Shown: positions 9,094 to 20,383, numbered from the stretch's first letter. The stretch: 64,000 bases of DNA from Microbacterium sp. Clip185 (GCF_028743715.1 NZ_CP117996.1:2232001-2296000), one strand, 5' to 3'. Program-made: numbers and translations. The notes: generated from the letters alone by a model not told the origin.

Positions 9094-11634
9094 TCAGGCG
9101 GCGACAGCGCTGCGGGTCACGGCCGCAGCCGCCGGCCGGCCGTCGACGACGTCGACGCGCACGGCGCCCTGGTCGGCCAGTTCGCCGGAGACGAGCAGGT
9201 CAGCGATGCGATCGTCGATCTCCCGCTGGATGAGACGGCGCAGCGGGCGAGCGCCGTACTCGGGCTCGTACCCGTGCTCGGCCAGCCAGTCCACGACGGC
9301 GTCGGTCGCCTCGAACGAGATCTCGCGCCGCGCCAGGCGGGATGCGCTCTGCTCCAGCAGGAGGGACACGATGCTGCGCAGCTGCGCCTTCTCGAGCTTG
9401 CGGAACAGCACGATCTCATCGATGCGGTTCAGGAACTCCGGACGCATCGCCTCTCGGAGCTTGCCCATCACGCGCGCGCGCAGCTCGCTCTCGTCACCGA
9501 AGCCCGTGGCCCCGCCTCCGTCGGCGATGAACCCGATCGCGCCGGAGCGCGACGCGAGGAATTCGCTTCCGATGTTCGAGGTCATGATGACGACCGTGTT
9601 GCGGAAGTCGACCGTGCGACCCTGTCCGTCGGTGAGGCGTCCGTCGTCGAGCACCTGCAGCAGCAGGTTGAACACATCGGGGTGCGCCTTCTCGATCTCG
9701 TCGAACAGCACCACCGAGTACGGTGCGCGGCGTACCCGCTCCGTCAGTTGCCCCGCCTCGTCGTATCCGACGTATCCGGGAGGCGCTCCCACGAGACGCG
9801 AGACCGTGTGGCGCTCGCCGAACTCGCTCATGTCGAAACGGATCACGGCATTCTCGTCTTCGAAGAGAGAGGCGGCGAGCGTCTTCGCGAGCTCCGTCTT
9901 GCCGACGCCCGTCGGGCCGAGGAACAGGAACGATCCCACCGGTCGGCGACTGTCGCCCATCCCGGTGCGGTTGCGCCGGACGGCCGTCGCGACCGCGGTG
10001 ACCGCCGCATCCTGACCGATCACTCGGGCGTGCAACTCGGATTCGAGGCCCGCCAGACGCCCGCGCTCGCTCTCCGTCAGACGCGAGACCGGGATGCCGG
10101 TGCTGCGGCTGATGACGGCGGCGATGTGCTCGGCATCCACGACCTGCTCGCCGCGCACCGCGTCACGGCGAGTCGCCTCGTCGATGCGACGCTGCACATC
10201 GGCGATCTCGTCGCGAAGGCGCATCGCGTCCTCGTAGCGCTCGGCCGCCACGGCGGCGTTCTTGTCGGCTTCGAGCGTCGCCAGCTGCGCCATGAGCTCG
10301 GACACATCGACCGCCACACCCAGGCGCAGGCGCAGTCGCGCTCCGGCCTGGTCGATCAGATCGATCGCCTTGTCCGGCAGGACACGGTCGCTCAGATAGC
10401 GGTCGCTGAGCTCCACAGCGGCACGCAGCGCGTCGTCGGTATAGGTGATGGCGTGGTGCTGCTCGTACGCCGGGCGCAGGCCGTGCAGGATGCGCACCGC
10501 ATCCTCGACCGACGGCTCCCCCACCTTCACCGGCTGGAACCGGCGCTCGAGCGCCGGGTCCTTCTCGATGGTCCGGTACTCGGCGAGGGTGGTCGCACCC
10601 ACCAGGTGCAGGTCGCCACGAGCGAGGCGCGGCTTCAAGATGTTGCCGGCGTCCATGGCGCCGTCACTGCCGGCACCCGCGCCGACGACGGTGTGCACCT
10701 CGTCGATGAAGACGATCAGCTCGCCCTTGCGCTCGGCGATCTCGCTCATGGTCGCTGTCAGGCGCTCCTCGAAGTCGCCGCGGTAACGGGCACCCGCGAG
10801 CATCGCCGGAAGGTCCAGCGACACGACACGGCTGCCGCGCAGCTTCTCGGGCACCTCTCCCGACACGATCGCCTGCGCGAGCCCCTCGACGATCGCGGTC
10901 TTTCCGACGCCGGCCTCACCGATCAACACGGGGTTGTTCTTCGTGCGGCGACTCAGGATCTCGATGGTCTGCTCGATCTCGTCCGCACGCCCGATCACCG
11001 GATCCAGCTTTCCCGCCTCGGCGAGAGAGGTGAGATCGCGCCCGTACCGCTCCAGCATGGTTGCGGGCTCGGGTGCGGCTGCCTGTTCCGGGGCGCGCTC
11101 GCCACCGGTGACGGTCTCGCGCACGCTCTGCGTGAGCGCCTCCGCCGTGACTCCGGCGCGGGCGAGGATCTGGCCCGCGGGCGTGTCCTGAGCGAGGACG
11201 AGCGCGAAGAAGAGGTGCTCGGGGTCGATGTAGGTCGAGCCGGAGGAACGCGCGACCTGGAACGCGTGGAAGAGAGCACGCTGCACCGACGTCGTCACGA
11301 CCGCGGTGTCGACGTCGGCGACATCTGCGCTGGCGGGCAGGCGTTGCTCGGACTCGCGCACGATGCTCTCCGGGTCCACACCGAGGCGGGCGATCGCATC
11401 GCGCACCTGGTCGACGCGCACGATCTCGCGGAGCACGTGCAACGCATCGAGCTCGTGCTGCCCGCGCGCGAGGGCAAAGCGCCCGGCATCCTGCAGCGTC
11501 TCCTGCGTGCGCGCGCTGAGGTAGCGCGACAGGTCGATCGACCGTGCCGCGCGTCCGCGCTCACCCGCGAGGTAGCGCGAGAGGAAGTCATCGAAGGCGT
11601 CGCGGCCTTCGTCGGGGGTGAAATCTTCAGGCAT
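9094..11634 (-). CDS. ClpC-type AAA+ unfoldase (Clp protease ATP-binding subunit)
   Basis: This 846-residue AAA+ protein has a Clp-N-like domain (about 1-165), a first ATPase with Walker A GEAGVGKT at 239-246 and Walker B VFIDE at 308-312, a short UVR-like middle domain (about 440-490), and a second ATPase with GPTGVGKT at 573-580 and LFDE at 643-646. An IGF tripeptide near 700-702 sits where ClpP-docking loops occur, so it probably unfolds substrates for ClpP rather than acting as a ClpB disaggregase. The middle domain is too short for ClpB. The start has CAGGAG about 6 bases upstream; a 136-residue upstream extension in frame was rejected. Confidence 0.9.
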   Translation of the reverse strand: MPEDFTPDEGRDAFDDFLSRYLAGERGRAARSIDLSRYLSARTQETLQDAGRFALARGQHELDALHVLREIVRVDQVRDAIARLGVDPESIVRESEQRLPASADVADVDTAVVTTSVQRALFHAFQVARSSGSTYIDPEHLFFALVLAQDTPAGQILARAGVTAEALTQSVRETVTGGERAPEQAAAPEPATMLERYGRDLTSLAEAGKLDPVIGRADEIEQTIEILSRRTKNNPVLIGEAGVGKTAIVEGLAQAIVSGEVPEKLRGSRVVSLDLPAMLAGARYRGDFEERLTATMSEIAERKGELIVFIDEVHTVVGAGAGSDGAMDAGNILKPRLARGDLHLVGATTLAEYRTIEKDPALERRFQPVKVGEPSVEDAVRILHGLRPAYEQHHAITYTDDALRAAVELSDRYLSDRVLPDKAIDLIDQAGARLRLRLGVAVDVSELMAQLATLEADKNAAVAAERYEDAMRLRDEIADVQRRIDEATRRDAVRGEQVVDAEHIAAVISRSTGIPVSRLTESERGRLAGLESELHARVIGQDAAVTAVATAVRRNRTGMGDSRRPVGSFLFLGPTGVGKTELAKTLAASLFEDENAVIRFDMSEFGERHTVSRLVGAPPGYVGYDEAGQLTERVRRAPYSVVLFDEIEKAHPDVFNLLLQVLDDGRLTDGQGRTVDFRNTVVIMTSNIGSEFLASRSGAIGFIADGGGATGFGDESELRARVMGKLREAMRPEFLNRIDEIVLFRKLEKAQLRSIVSLLLEQSASRLARREISFEATDAVVDWLAEHGYEPEYGARPLRRLIQREIDDRIADLLVSGELADQGAVRVDVVDGRPAAAAVTRSAVAA

Positions 11635-11764
11635 CTGTTCTCCTGATCGGGTTCGGGGTGTCACTCTGCAAAACGGAGTTGAGCGGCGACACATCAAGTT
11701 CAACACGCGGAGGGTGACGGTATTCCCACTACGCTCGTCCCAGCGCGAGGGGGAAGGAGATCGG

Positions 11765-12529
11765 GTGAACGAGATGCTGCGCGGCGCACGCCTGCTGCTG
11801 GGTGGATTCGGGTGGTTCGCGCGACGTCCGGGCCTGATGCTCCTCGGCCTCGTGCCCGCGCTCATCGTGAGCGTCGCCCTCACCGGAGCCCTCGTGGCGC
11901 TCGCATCGTTCCTGGTCCCGCTCGCGGAAGCCGTCACCCCGTTCGCCGACGACTGGCCGGCGGTCTGGACCGTGGCGCTGCGCATTGCGCTCGGTGTCGC
12001 GGTCTTCGCGGGAGCCCTCCTGCTAGCGGCAACGACCTTCACCGCGTTGACCTTGATCGTCGGCGAACCGTTCTACGACAGGATCTGGCGCAGCGTCGAG
12101 ATCGCCGATTCCGGCGTCGTTCCCGAACACGACCCCGGTTGGCGAGCCGCCTTCGCGGATGCGACCGGCCTCATCGTGCGCGGCGCACTCGCAGCCATGC
12201 TCGCTTTCGCGCTCGGGTTCATCCCGCTGATCGGCGGCGTGGTCGGCACGGTGACCGGCGTGATGCTGTCGGGCTGGATCCTCGCCGACGAGCTCTCGGG
12301 CCGCGCACTGACGGCACGCGGCATCGATCGCCGCGCCCGACGCCGTCTCCTGCGAACGGCACGCGGTCGAGCGCTCGGCTTCGGCATCATGACGCAACTG
12401 TGCTTCCTGATCCCCCTCGGAGCGGTGTTCACGATGCCCGCGGCCGTGGTCGGCGCGACGCGCCTCGCGGCGAGCGTCACAGAGACCGACGAGGAGACCG
12501 GCTCAGAGGCGCGGATGCGGTCGGTCTGA
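11765..12529 (+). CDS. EI24 domain-containing membrane protein (CysZ-like)
   Basis: This 254-residue membrane protein has several long hydrophobic helices, including two near residues 20-55, one near 75-95 and a cluster near 140-180. The pattern FTALTLIVGEPFYDRIWRSVE matches the EI24/CysZ family, some members of which help sulfate uptake; nothing nearby points to sulfur metabolism. The GTG at 11765 is chosen because AAGGAGA sits 5 bases upstream and the upstream part of the open frame is not protein-like. The gene is divergent from the ClpC-type gene. Confidence 0.85.
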   Translation: MNEMLRGARLLLGGFGWFARRPGLMLLGLVPALIVSVALTGALVALASFLVPLAEAVTPFADDWPAVWTVALRIALGVAVFAGALLLAATTFTALTLIVGEPFYDRIWRSVEIADSGVVPEHDPGWRAAFADATGLIVRGALAAMLAFALGFIPLIGGVVGTVTGVMLSGWILADELSGRALTARGIDRRARRRLLRTARGRALGFGIMTQLCFLIPLGAVFTMPAAVVGATRLAASVTETDEETGSEARMRSV

Positions 12530-12575
12530 CGGCAGGCGACCCGGTACTCTGGAGGGAGTCTTCCGAAGGAGTGCC

Positions 12576-12734
12576 ATGTACATCGTGTCCCTGCTGCTGT
12601 TCCTGCTCGGGATGTTCGCGTTCGGCATCTCGTTCTCGGTGCCCGGTTTCCAGGCCGTCATCTTCGTCGCCGGCATCCTGCTCATCTCGGCAGCGATGGC
12701 CCTGCCGATCCACCTGCGGGCTCGCGCGAAGTAA
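12576..12734 (+). CDS. Small two-helix membrane protein, 52 aa
   Basis: This 52-residue protein consists almost entirely of two hydrophobic segments (about residues 2-22 and 26-46) with a short basic tail ending in RARAK, so it should span the membrane twice. The ATG at 12576 has GAAGGAG about 5 bases upstream. It follows the EI24 gene by 46 bases, with a TACTCT hexamer in between that could be its own promoter. It resembles small conserved membrane proteins of actinobacteria; no function is known to me. Confidence 0.75.
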   Translation: MYIVSLLLFLLGMFAFGISFSVPGFQAVIFVAGILLISAAMALPIHLRARAK

Positions 12735-12740
12735 GTCCGC

Positions 12741-13205
12741 TCAGGCCCGGCCGCCGGGAGGGCCGATCACGAGCAGCACGGTGAAAGCCACTGCGACGGC
12801 GGCGGCGATCACGACGGCCGACAGCACCGGTCGACGCAGCACGGAGCGCAGCACACGGTCGCGCCACGCCGTATCCCGCGGGTCGGAGCCTGCCTGCACT
12901 CGCCACACGCCGATCAGTCGGCCGGTCCGCGACAGCCACAGCTCGACGGGCAGCGTCGCGTAGGGAACCACCGCGCTGATGAGGGCCAGAGCCGTCACCC
13001 CACCGCTCCACCGCTGGTTCTTCGCGACCAGGATCACGGTCGCCCCGTACGACAGGAAGACGAAGCCGTGGATGCCGCCGCCGACCGTCACGGCCGGCGC
13101 GAAGCCCGTCACGGCGCGCACCACGAGCCCTCCGATGAGCAGCGTCCACGACACCATCTCGGCGATGGCGAGGGTGCGGAACAGGGCGTAGGGGGTGCGG
13201 AACAC
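12741..13205 (-). CDS. DUF3817 family membrane protein
   Basis: This 154-residue protein has about four membrane segments. The N-terminal stretch FRTLAIAEMVSWTLLIGG and the GIHGFVFLSYGATVILV segment are characteristic of DUF3817, a family of unknown function widespread in actinobacteria and often near MarR-type regulators, as here. A C-terminal extension of about 50 residues carries an extra hydrophobic helix. The GTG start at 13205 has CGGAG about 6 bases upstream. The gene is convergent with the small membrane protein gene. Confidence 0.8.
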   Translation of the reverse strand: MFRTPYALFRTLAIAEMVSWTLLIGGLVVRAVTGFAPAVTVGGGIHGFVFLSYGATVILVAKNQRWSGGVTALALISAVVPYATLPVELWLSRTGRLIGVWRVQAGSDPRDTAWRDRVLRSVLRRPVLSAVVIAAAVAVAFTVLLVIGPPGGRA

Positions 13206-13271
13206 GGGCGACTCCGGAGGTAGATCGACGCGCTCGGGTCAGCGCTGCACCGCAGCTTAGACCGAAAATCT

Positions 13272-13733
13272 TCAGTCTTGCTGAAGGATCTCTCCGAACG
13301 GCTGCTCATGCAGTCCGTGCAGCGCGGACGAGAGCGCCGGAACACCCGCGCCGAACACCTCATCGAGCGCCGCCAGCCGCGCATCCGCCTCGGCGAGCGC
13401 TGCCGCGCCCTTGGCGGTCACACGCAGATCGGATGCGGCACCCGCGTGCGCGGTGGCGTCCTCGACCAGCCCTTCGCCGGCGAGCGTCTTCACGGCGGTG
13501 TGCGCCGTCTGCACCGTGATCTGCGAGCGGCGAGCGAGCTCGGAGAACGAGATGCCCGGCGTCGCCTGCACGTGCGCGAGAAGACCGTACTTCCGCGTCG
13601 TGAGTCCGAGGTCCTTGAGGGCCGCGTTCAAGCGCGCATCCCAGACGGCGGAAACCGTGAGAAGAGCGATGACCGGACTGAACGGCGGGCGCTGCCCGGA
13701 GGGCTGCGGCGCCCCCTGCGTCTTGTCGGCCAT
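13272..13733 (-). CDS. MarR family transcriptional regulator
   Basis: This 153-residue protein has a winged helix-turn-helix: recognition region FSELARRSQITVQTAHTAVKTLAGEGLV followed by the wing and a C-terminal dimerisation helix (described by position, about 50-80). It probably acts as a dimeric repressor responding to a small ligand. The start at 13733 has TACGAT and a 6-base gap upstream, so translation is likely leaderless. Likely targets are the downstream DUF3817 gene or the divergent methyltransferase gene 49 bases away. Confidence 0.85.
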   Translation of the reverse strand: MADKTQGAPQPSGQRPPFSPVIALLTVSAVWDARLNAALKDLGLTTRKYGLLAHVQATPGISFSELARRSQITVQTAHTAVKTLAGEGLVEDATAHAGAASDLRVTAKGAAALAEADARLAALDEVFGAGVPALSSALHGLHEQPFGEILQQD

Positions 13734-13782
13734 CTGACCATCGTATCCGTCGGAGCCCCGCGGCGGCCGGTAGCGTGAGGGG

Positions 13783-14892
13783 GTGGAGTTCCGGTTCGAC
13801 GCGCTGCGACGATGGCCAGACGTCGAGTCGCCTGATCTTGTCGCGGTCGATGCCGCAGACCGCCTCCTGCTCGATGGGTCTTTCGACGCGCGTGCCGGGA
13901 TGAACGCGGACGACATCGCCGTCATCGGCGACGAGTACGGCGCACTCGCGCTCGGCGCGGCCGCCGCAGCCTCCGGCGTCGTGCGCGTGCATCAGGACGC
14001 ACTCACGGGCGAGCAGGCCCTGGCGGCCAACGCAGAGCGCGTGGCCCTCACGGACCGCTACCGGTCGATGGAGCTGGCGGGCGCCCTGGTGTCGGGCGCG
14101 CGGCTGGTGCTTCTCCGACTCCCCCGCTCGCTCGACGCACTGGAGGATGCCGCGGCCCTCATCGCCGCGCACGCAGCACCCAACGTCGTCGTCTACGCAG
14201 GCGGACGCATCAAGCACATGTCGACGGCGATGAACGAGGTCCTGCGCCGTTTCTTCGGCACGCTCGATGTCACCCACGCTCGCCAGAAGTCGCGCGTGCT
14301 GATCGCCAGAGACCCGCTCCACGGACACGATCCCGAGCCGCACCGCGCAGTTCACGACGGCATCGCCGTCTGCGCGTACGGAGGCGTGTTCGCGGGAACG
14401 GCGATCGATATCGGCACCCGATTCCTGCTCGGAAACCTCCCGGCCCGCCTCCCCGAGGAGGGCCCGCTCGTCGATCTCGCGTGCGGGACGGGCGTGGTCG
14501 CCGCGTTCCTGGCGATGCGGCATCCTGATCGCGCCGTCTACGCCTCAGATCGCTCCGCTGCGGCGGTCGCATCGGCGCGCGCGACGGCCGAGGCGAACGG
14601 CGTCGCCGACCGCATCCGGGTCGTGAGGGACGACCGCCTCACCGCGCTCCCGGATGCCAGCGTGCCCTTCATCGCGCTGAACCCGCCGTTCCACTCGGGC
14701 GCCGCGGTCACGACGGACCTCGCGGCCCCTCTGTTCCAGGATGCGGCACGCACCCTCCGATCCGGCGGGGAGCTGTGGACCGTGTGGAACTCGGCACTGC
14801 GCTACCGTCCGGCCCTCGAACGCCTCGTCGGCCCGACGCGACAGGTGGCCCGCAACGCGAAGTTCACCGTCACGGTCTCCACCCGCCCCTGA
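13783..14892 (+). CDS. RsmC/RlmG-like class I SAM-dependent methyltransferase
   Basis: The protein has 369 residues in two related halves, as in the rRNA guanine-N2 methyltransferases RsmC and RlmG. The C-terminal catalytic half carries the SAM-binding loop DLACGTG at 231-237 and the catalytic NPPFH motif at 300-304, which is specific to that group. It probably methylates a guanine in 16S or 23S rRNA; which position is not clear. The GTG start at 13783 follows TAGCGT with a 6-base gap, indicating a leaderless transcript. Confidence 0.85.
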   Translation: MEFRFDALRRWPDVESPDLVAVDAADRLLLDGSFDARAGMNADDIAVIGDEYGALALGAAAAASGVVRVHQDALTGEQALAANAERVALTDRYRSMELAGALVSGARLVLLRLPRSLDALEDAAALIAAHAAPNVVVYAGGRIKHMSTAMNEVLRRFFGTLDVTHARQKSRVLIARDPLHGHDPEPHRAVHDGIAVCAYGGVFAGTAIDIGTRFLLGNLPARLPEEGPLVDLACGTGVVAAFLAMRHPDRAVYASDRSAAAVASARATAEANGVADRIRVVRDDRLTALPDASVPFIALNPPFHSGAAVTTDLAAPLFQDAARTLRSGGELWTVWNSALRYRPALERLVGPTRQVARNAKFTVTVSTRP

Positions 14893-14949
14893 CCGCCGAC
14901 CCTCTCGCGACCCGGCGAGGCGCTGCTGAGGCCCCTGACCGGAGGCCGG

Positions 14950-16944
<1,995 letters not shown>

Positions 16945-17046
16945 ACGTCTTCCGGGTCGGTGGGGATCCCAGCATCCCGCGCTCTCTCCGACCGGCAAAT
17001 TCGGGTGACGCTGCGTGACGGGCGACCGCGGGCCTACGCTGAGCGC

Positions 17047-17298
17047 ATGACTGCGAAGCGCGTCGTCGCCCCCACTCTGGACCCCGGCAGCAAGCCGAAG
17101 GGCCCGGCGTCGTACTTTCCGAGCATCGAGAAGACTTATGGGCGCCCCATTCAGGAGTGGCTCGATGTCGTCGTCGCACGCCTGACCGCGGGCGAAGCCC
17201 ACATGGCCGTCGTCGCGGAGCTCAAGGGTGCCCACGGAATGGGGCACGGCCACGCGAACGCGATCGTCGCCTATGCGAAGGCCGAACTCGCGAAGTAG
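17047..17298 (+). CDS. DUF4287 domain-containing protein
   Basis: This 83-residue protein matches the small DUF4287 family through YFPSIEKTYGRPIQEWLDVV and the later Gly/His-rich HGMGHGHANAIV region, a compact helical domain of unknown function. The ATG at 17047 has TACGCT with a 6-base gap upstream, so the transcript is likely leaderless. It is divergent from acsA and convergent with the tiny acidic protein genes. Confidence 0.85.
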   Translation: MTAKRVVAPTLDPGSKPKGPASYFPSIEKTYGRPIQEWLDVVVARLTAGEAHMAVVAELKGAHGMGHGHANAIVAYAKAELAK

Positions 17299-17304
17299 CC
17301 CGCG

Positions 17305-17436
17305 TCAGGAGTCCTCGCCGCTGCCGTCGATGACGGACTCCGCGCCGTCCGACTGAGGATCGTCAGGCTCGGCCGCGGTGGTCGTGTCGGGCTCGGGGCC
17401 GGGGGTGACACCGGGCCGCTCATCGGGATTCGACAT
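17305..17436 (-). CDS. Small acidic protein, 43 aa
   Basis: This is a 43-residue Pro/Asp/Glu-rich, probably disordered protein beginning MSNPDERPG. It has no known domain. GGAGG sits 6 bases before the ATG, which supports translation. It starts 2 bases after the stop of the next small acidic gene upstream, so the two form one unit. It could have arisen from its neighbour by duplication, since both are acidic and similar in size, but the sequences share little. Function unknown. Confidence 0.55.
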   Translation of the reverse strand: MSNPDERPGVTPGPEPDTTTAAEPDDPQSDGAESVIDGSGEDS

Positions 17437-17438
17437 CG

Positions 17439-17579
17439 TCAGCCTCCAGAGGGGTTGTCGACGGGGGTGCCGTCGTCGTCGGTCGTGATGTCCTCGCCGG
17501 CATCCTGCTGGACGGGCGAGACTCCGGATGCGGTGTCCTCGCCGTCGGGACCGGGAGCGTTGTGCTTGTCGTTGGTCAT
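17439..17579 (-). CDS. Small acidic protein, 46 aa
   Basis: This 46-residue protein begins MTNDKHNAPG and ends DNPSGG; it is rich in Asp, Gly and Pro and likely disordered. GGGACGC precedes the ATG at 17579. It is followed within 2 bases by the 43-residue gene. I know of no function for it. Confidence 0.55.
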   Translation of the reverse strand: MTNDKHNAPGPDGEDTASGVSPVQQDAGEDITTDDDGTPVDNPSGG

Positions 17580-17644
17580 GCGTCCCAGTACACGCGTGTC
17601 GATCCGGGAGGCCGACGGGGTTGACACGTCTCGCTGCGCGCCCG

Positions 17645-17809
17645 TCAGTCGCGAGGATCGCTCGGGCGCACGGGAGCGTCCTCTGCGATGTCGATGCGGG
17701 TCACGCCGTCGTGCTCTGACACGACGATGCGAGGCTTCGCGTCCTCCTCCGTGGCGTTCGGCGCGCTTGTCAGCTGATCGCGCCGCTTCTCTTCGTCGCT
17801 CATGTCCAT
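17645..17809 (-). CDS. Small acidic protein, 54 aa
   Basis: This 54-residue charged protein contains the segment PRIVVSEHDGVTRIDIAED, which could form a short beta hairpin, and ends VRPSDPRD. The start MDM at 17809 is preferred over the internal ATG two codons later because TACAGT lies 6 bases upstream, the leaderless arrangement. It lies in the same orientation as the two smaller acidic genes downstream but has its own promoter signal. Similar small proteins are common in Microbacteriaceae; no role is known to me. Confidence 0.65.
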   Translation of the reverse strand: MDMSDEEKRRDQLTSAPNATEEDAKPRIVVSEHDGVTRIDIAEDAPVRPSDPRD

Positions 17810-17980
17810 GCGAGCACTGTATGAGCCGAGGCACGCGAGAGCGCGGGGCTTGACGCGAGAGCGCGGTAAGGCGGCGGAGAGGAGAACGGCAGACGAACAC
17901 ATCCTCGTCAGGCGTCCGAACGGGCCCGTGGCGCGCGGCGTAGCGTGGCGGGAGATCAGACTCCACGGATCGGAGCGGGC

Positions 17981-18355
17981 ATGGGAGTTCTTCGTCGCAA
18001 GCGGATCTACGAGCCGGCCAGGAGCGAAGACGGCTACCGCGTGCTGGTCGATCGCTTATGGCCGCGGGGCGAATCCCGCGAGCGGGCCGCGCTGGACGAA
18101 TGGCTGAAGGAGATCGCACCGTCCCCCGAGTTACGCCGGTGGTGGAACCACGAGGCGTCGGCGATGTCCGAGTTCTCCGGTCGGTATCGCGCCGAGCTGG
18201 ATGCCGTCCCGCAGCCCGTGGAGCACCTGGTGACGCTCGTTCGCGCCCATCCGGTCGTCACGGTGCTGTACGGGGCGCACGACCCGGCGATCAACCATGC
18301 CGTCGTGCTGCAGTCGTACGTGCGCGACCGCTTCGACATCGAGGTCGAGGACTAA
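17981..18355 (+). CDS. DUF488 family protein (YeaO-like)
   Basis: This 124-residue protein has the DUF488 signature RIYEPARSEDGYRVLVDRLW followed by PRG, and the later HNAVVL-like region, matching the E. coli YeaO type whose function is not established. The ATG at 17981 aligns with usual YeaO N termini and has CGGAG upstream; an in-frame GTG 36 bases earlier is less likely. The stop codon overlaps the start of the zinc-finger gene (TAATG), so the two are translationally coupled. Confidence 0.85.
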   Translation: MGVLRRKRIYEPARSEDGYRVLVDRLWPRGESRERAALDEWLKEIAPSPELRRWWNHEASAMSEFSGRYRAELDAVPQPVEHLVTLVRAHPVVTVLYGAHDPAINHAVVLQSYVRDRFDIEVED

Positions 18356-18711
18356 TGGACGCACCTCACGCCGCCGCGCTTCTCGCACCACCGCCGAGCG
18401 GAGCCGGATGCGAGGACTGCCTCGCATCCGGCTCGTGGTGGCTTCACCTGCGCCGCTGCATCACCTGCGGGCACATCGGCTGCTGCGAGGTCTCTCCTCA
18501 CCACCACGCCGAGCGTCACTTCGAGCTCACCGGGCACAGGTACGTGCAGAGCTTCGAGCCGCAGGAGAGCTGGTGGTGGGACTACGTCGAGGAGCGCGAG
18601 GTCGACGGCGGGCAGCTGCCTGAGCCGACGAGCCACCCCGCGCGGCAGAGCGTTCCCGGCCCGTCCGCCCGCGTGCCGGCGAACTGGGAGTCGATCATCT
18701 TCGACGAGTGA
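18355..18711 (+). CDS. UBP-type zinc finger protein
   Basis: This 118-residue protein holds a ZnF-UBP domain. Cys and His ligands are arranged as CEDC near residue 20, CITCGHIGCCE near 38-48, and a HHHAERHFELTGH cluster at about 52-65. In eukaryotes the fold binds the ubiquitin tail; in bacteria its partner is unknown. The tail after residue 85 is low-complexity. The start overlaps the stop of the DUF488 gene by one base. Confidence 0.85.
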   Translation: MDAPHAAALLAPPPSGAGCEDCLASGSWWLHLRRCITCGHIGCCEVSPHHHAERHFELTGHRYVQSFEPQESWWWDYVEEREVDGGQLPEPTSHPARQSVPGPSARVPANWESIIFDE

Positions 18712-18724
18712 GTACGCGGGCGTC

Positions 18725-19612
18725 TCACGGCCGGTCCGTCAGCTCGTCATCGCGTGGTGCGTGAGTCGCATCGGCTGATGCCCGGAGGGTATCGGAGAGC
18801 CGGCGGAAGAAGACGTCCGCGGTGGAGCCCGGCGAGGCGTCGAAGACGGTGACCATGTAGCCGTGGAGCTCGGGAACGAAGAAGTCCCGGACCGAGATCG
18901 AGAGCTGCCCGACGCCTTCGATCGTCGCGGCGATCTCCGACGGATCCGGCAGCGCGACCTCCAGCAGGTTCCAGAAGCGGCGGAAGTCCGCATCCGCGCT
19001 CAGCCGTCGCAGGATGGCGTCGTAGCGCGCCGACGTCTCGTCGCCCGAGTAGCGAAAGAGCGCGACGGCGTCGCGCGCCTGCGACTCCCAGGTCTCGAGC
19101 CTTCCCCGTCCCGAGGCGTTGAAGGTCTCCTCCAGCACGTTCGCACCCGGCCTGAAGCGGCCGTCAGTGATCGCGACCATGAGATCGTTGGCGGCCACGA
19201 CGTCGAGGTTCGCATCGGAGATGTAGGCCGGGATGCCCGGCCACCAGCGCAGGATCGCCTCGATCTCCGCGCGGGGGCGTTCAAACGACGCGACCCGACG
19301 CGGCGCCGCATGCCCCGCGAGTCGGTGGAGGTAATCGGATTCGGCGGCGCTGAGCCGCAACGCGCGAGCGAGTCCCGCAAGCACCTGCATCGACGGTGCA
19401 CTGCCGCGCCCCTGTTCGAGTCGAAGGTAGTACTCGCTACTGACGCCCGCGAGGGTCGCGACCTCGTCGCGACGCAGGCCCGGCACGCGCCGGCCGACCT
19501 GACGTTCCAGCCCGACCTGCTCGGGCTGGCGCTCCTCCCGCCGCGCGCGCAGGAATCCGCCCAGCGTCGTGCGCACGGCAGATTCGTGTCGCGATGATTC
19601 ATCCATCGGCAT
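18725..19612 (-). CDS. XRE-type transcriptional regulator with MmyB-like ligand-binding domain
   Basis: This roughly 295-residue protein has an N-terminal helix-turn-helix including RRDEVATLAGVSSEYYLRLE and a C-terminal MmyB-like ligand-binding domain (PAYISDANLDVVAAND onward), typical of actinobacterial XRE regulators that control a divergent enzyme gene. The start is chosen at 19612 because GGAG lies about 9 bases upstream; starts at 19606 or 19627 are possible. The divergent partner is the acetyltransferase gene, with a candidate operator between them. Confidence 0.85.
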   Translation of the reverse strand: MPMDESSRHESAVRTTLGGFLRARREERQPEQVGLERQVGRRVPGLRRDEVATLAGVSSEYYLRLEQGRGSAPSMQVLAGLARALRLSAAESDYLHRLAGHAAPRRVASFERPRAEIEAILRWWPGIPAYISDANLDVVAANDLMVAITDGRFRPGANVLEETFNASGRGRLETWESQARDAVALFRYSGDETSARYDAILRRLSADADFRRFWNLLEVALPDPSEIAATIEGVGQLSISVRDFFVPELHGYMVTVFDASPGSTADVFFRRLSDTLRASADATHAPRDDELTDRP

Positions 19613-19694
19613 CAAAGCTAGCTCCATCTGTTCGCGGAAACATCGTCCGCGGGCCGTGCCCGCGCGCGTTGACGCAGCCTCCTTCGCCGGATAA

Positions 19695-19709
19695 GTTGTG
19701 ACTAACAAC
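19695..19709. promoter_or_regulatory. Candidate operator for the XRE regulator
   Basis: GTTGT and ACAAC flank a 5-base spacer, a perfect inverted repeat 15 bases before the acetyltransferase start and in the region shared with the divergent regulator gene. Low-GC sequence around it stands out from its surroundings. Binding is inferred. Confidence 0.5.
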
Positions 19710-19724
19710 AAATGAGGAGATGGC

Positions 19725-20354
19725 ATGACCCCGGCCTTGCAGGAAGCACTCGACGACCTCGCCCGTCTGGCGGAGGACGACGACGATCTGCGCGCCCTTC
19801 TCACGCATGACTGGCTGCGCTACCGCGCATCCCCCGCGCTCCAGAAGCTGACGAGGGATGCGCATGCCACCTGCGCGCGATTCAACCTCCTGTACAACAC
19901 CTCACCCGACGAAGCGCGCGCACTGTTCGCCCAGCTCGTCCCCGGCGCGGGGGCGGGCGTCGACGTACGGCCGCCGGTCACCATCGATTACGGGGCACGG
20001 CTCACGATCGGCGATCGCACCTTCATCAACGCCGACTTCATGGTGATCGGCGGCGGCGCCGTCACGATCGGCGAGGACTGCCTCATCGGACCGCGTTGCA
20101 GCATCTATACCCCGAACCACGCCGAGGACATCGAACGGCGCCTCGCCGGGTGGGAGCTCCCCCAACCCGTGACCATCGGCTCCAACGTCTGGCTAGGCGG
20201 GTCGGTGACGCTCACCCCGGGCGTGACGATCGGCGACGACAGCATCATCGGAGCGGGCTCCGTGGTCACCCATGACATCCCCGCCGGCGTGCTCGCGGCG
20301 GGCAACCCCGCCCGAGTGCTGCGTCCCCTCCGCACGTCTGAGGACACCGCCTGA
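19725..20354 (+). CDS. Sugar O-acetyltransferase (maltose acetyltransferase family)
   Basis: This 209-residue left-handed beta-helix protein has hexapeptide-repeat sequence from about residue 85 on (VTIGEDCLIGPRCSIY, VTIGSNVWLGGSVTL, VTIGDDSIIGAGSVVT). The catalytic histidine is in YTPNHAED. It should transfer acetyl from acetyl-CoA to a sugar or similar acceptor. GAGGAG precedes the start by about 6 bases. The divergent XRE regulator probably represses it. Confidence 0.88.
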   Translation: MTPALQEALDDLARLAEDDDDLRALLTHDWLRYRASPALQKLTRDAHATCARFNLLYNTSPDEARALFAQLVPGAGAGVDVRPPVTIDYGARLTIGDRTFINADFMVIGGGAVTIGEDCLIGPRCSIYTPNHAEDIERRLAGWELPQPVTIGSNVWLGGSVTLTPGVTIGDDSIIGAGSVVTHDIPAGVLAAGNPARVLRPLRTSEDTA

Positions 20355-20383
20355 GCCTCGAACGACAGGTACCGGGAACACAG

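Noticed and set aside
8200..11646. Open frame of more than 1,100 codons on the plus strand opposite the ClpC-type gene
   Set aside because: It is antisense to a protein with complete AAA+ motifs; the Arg/His/Val-rich composition is that of a GC-driven mirror frame, and no start signal is present.
11635..12042. 136-codon N-terminal extension of the ClpC-type protein
   Set aside because: It overlaps the divergent EI24 gene, is Ser/Arg-rich mirror sequence, and a good ribosome site supports the start at 11634.
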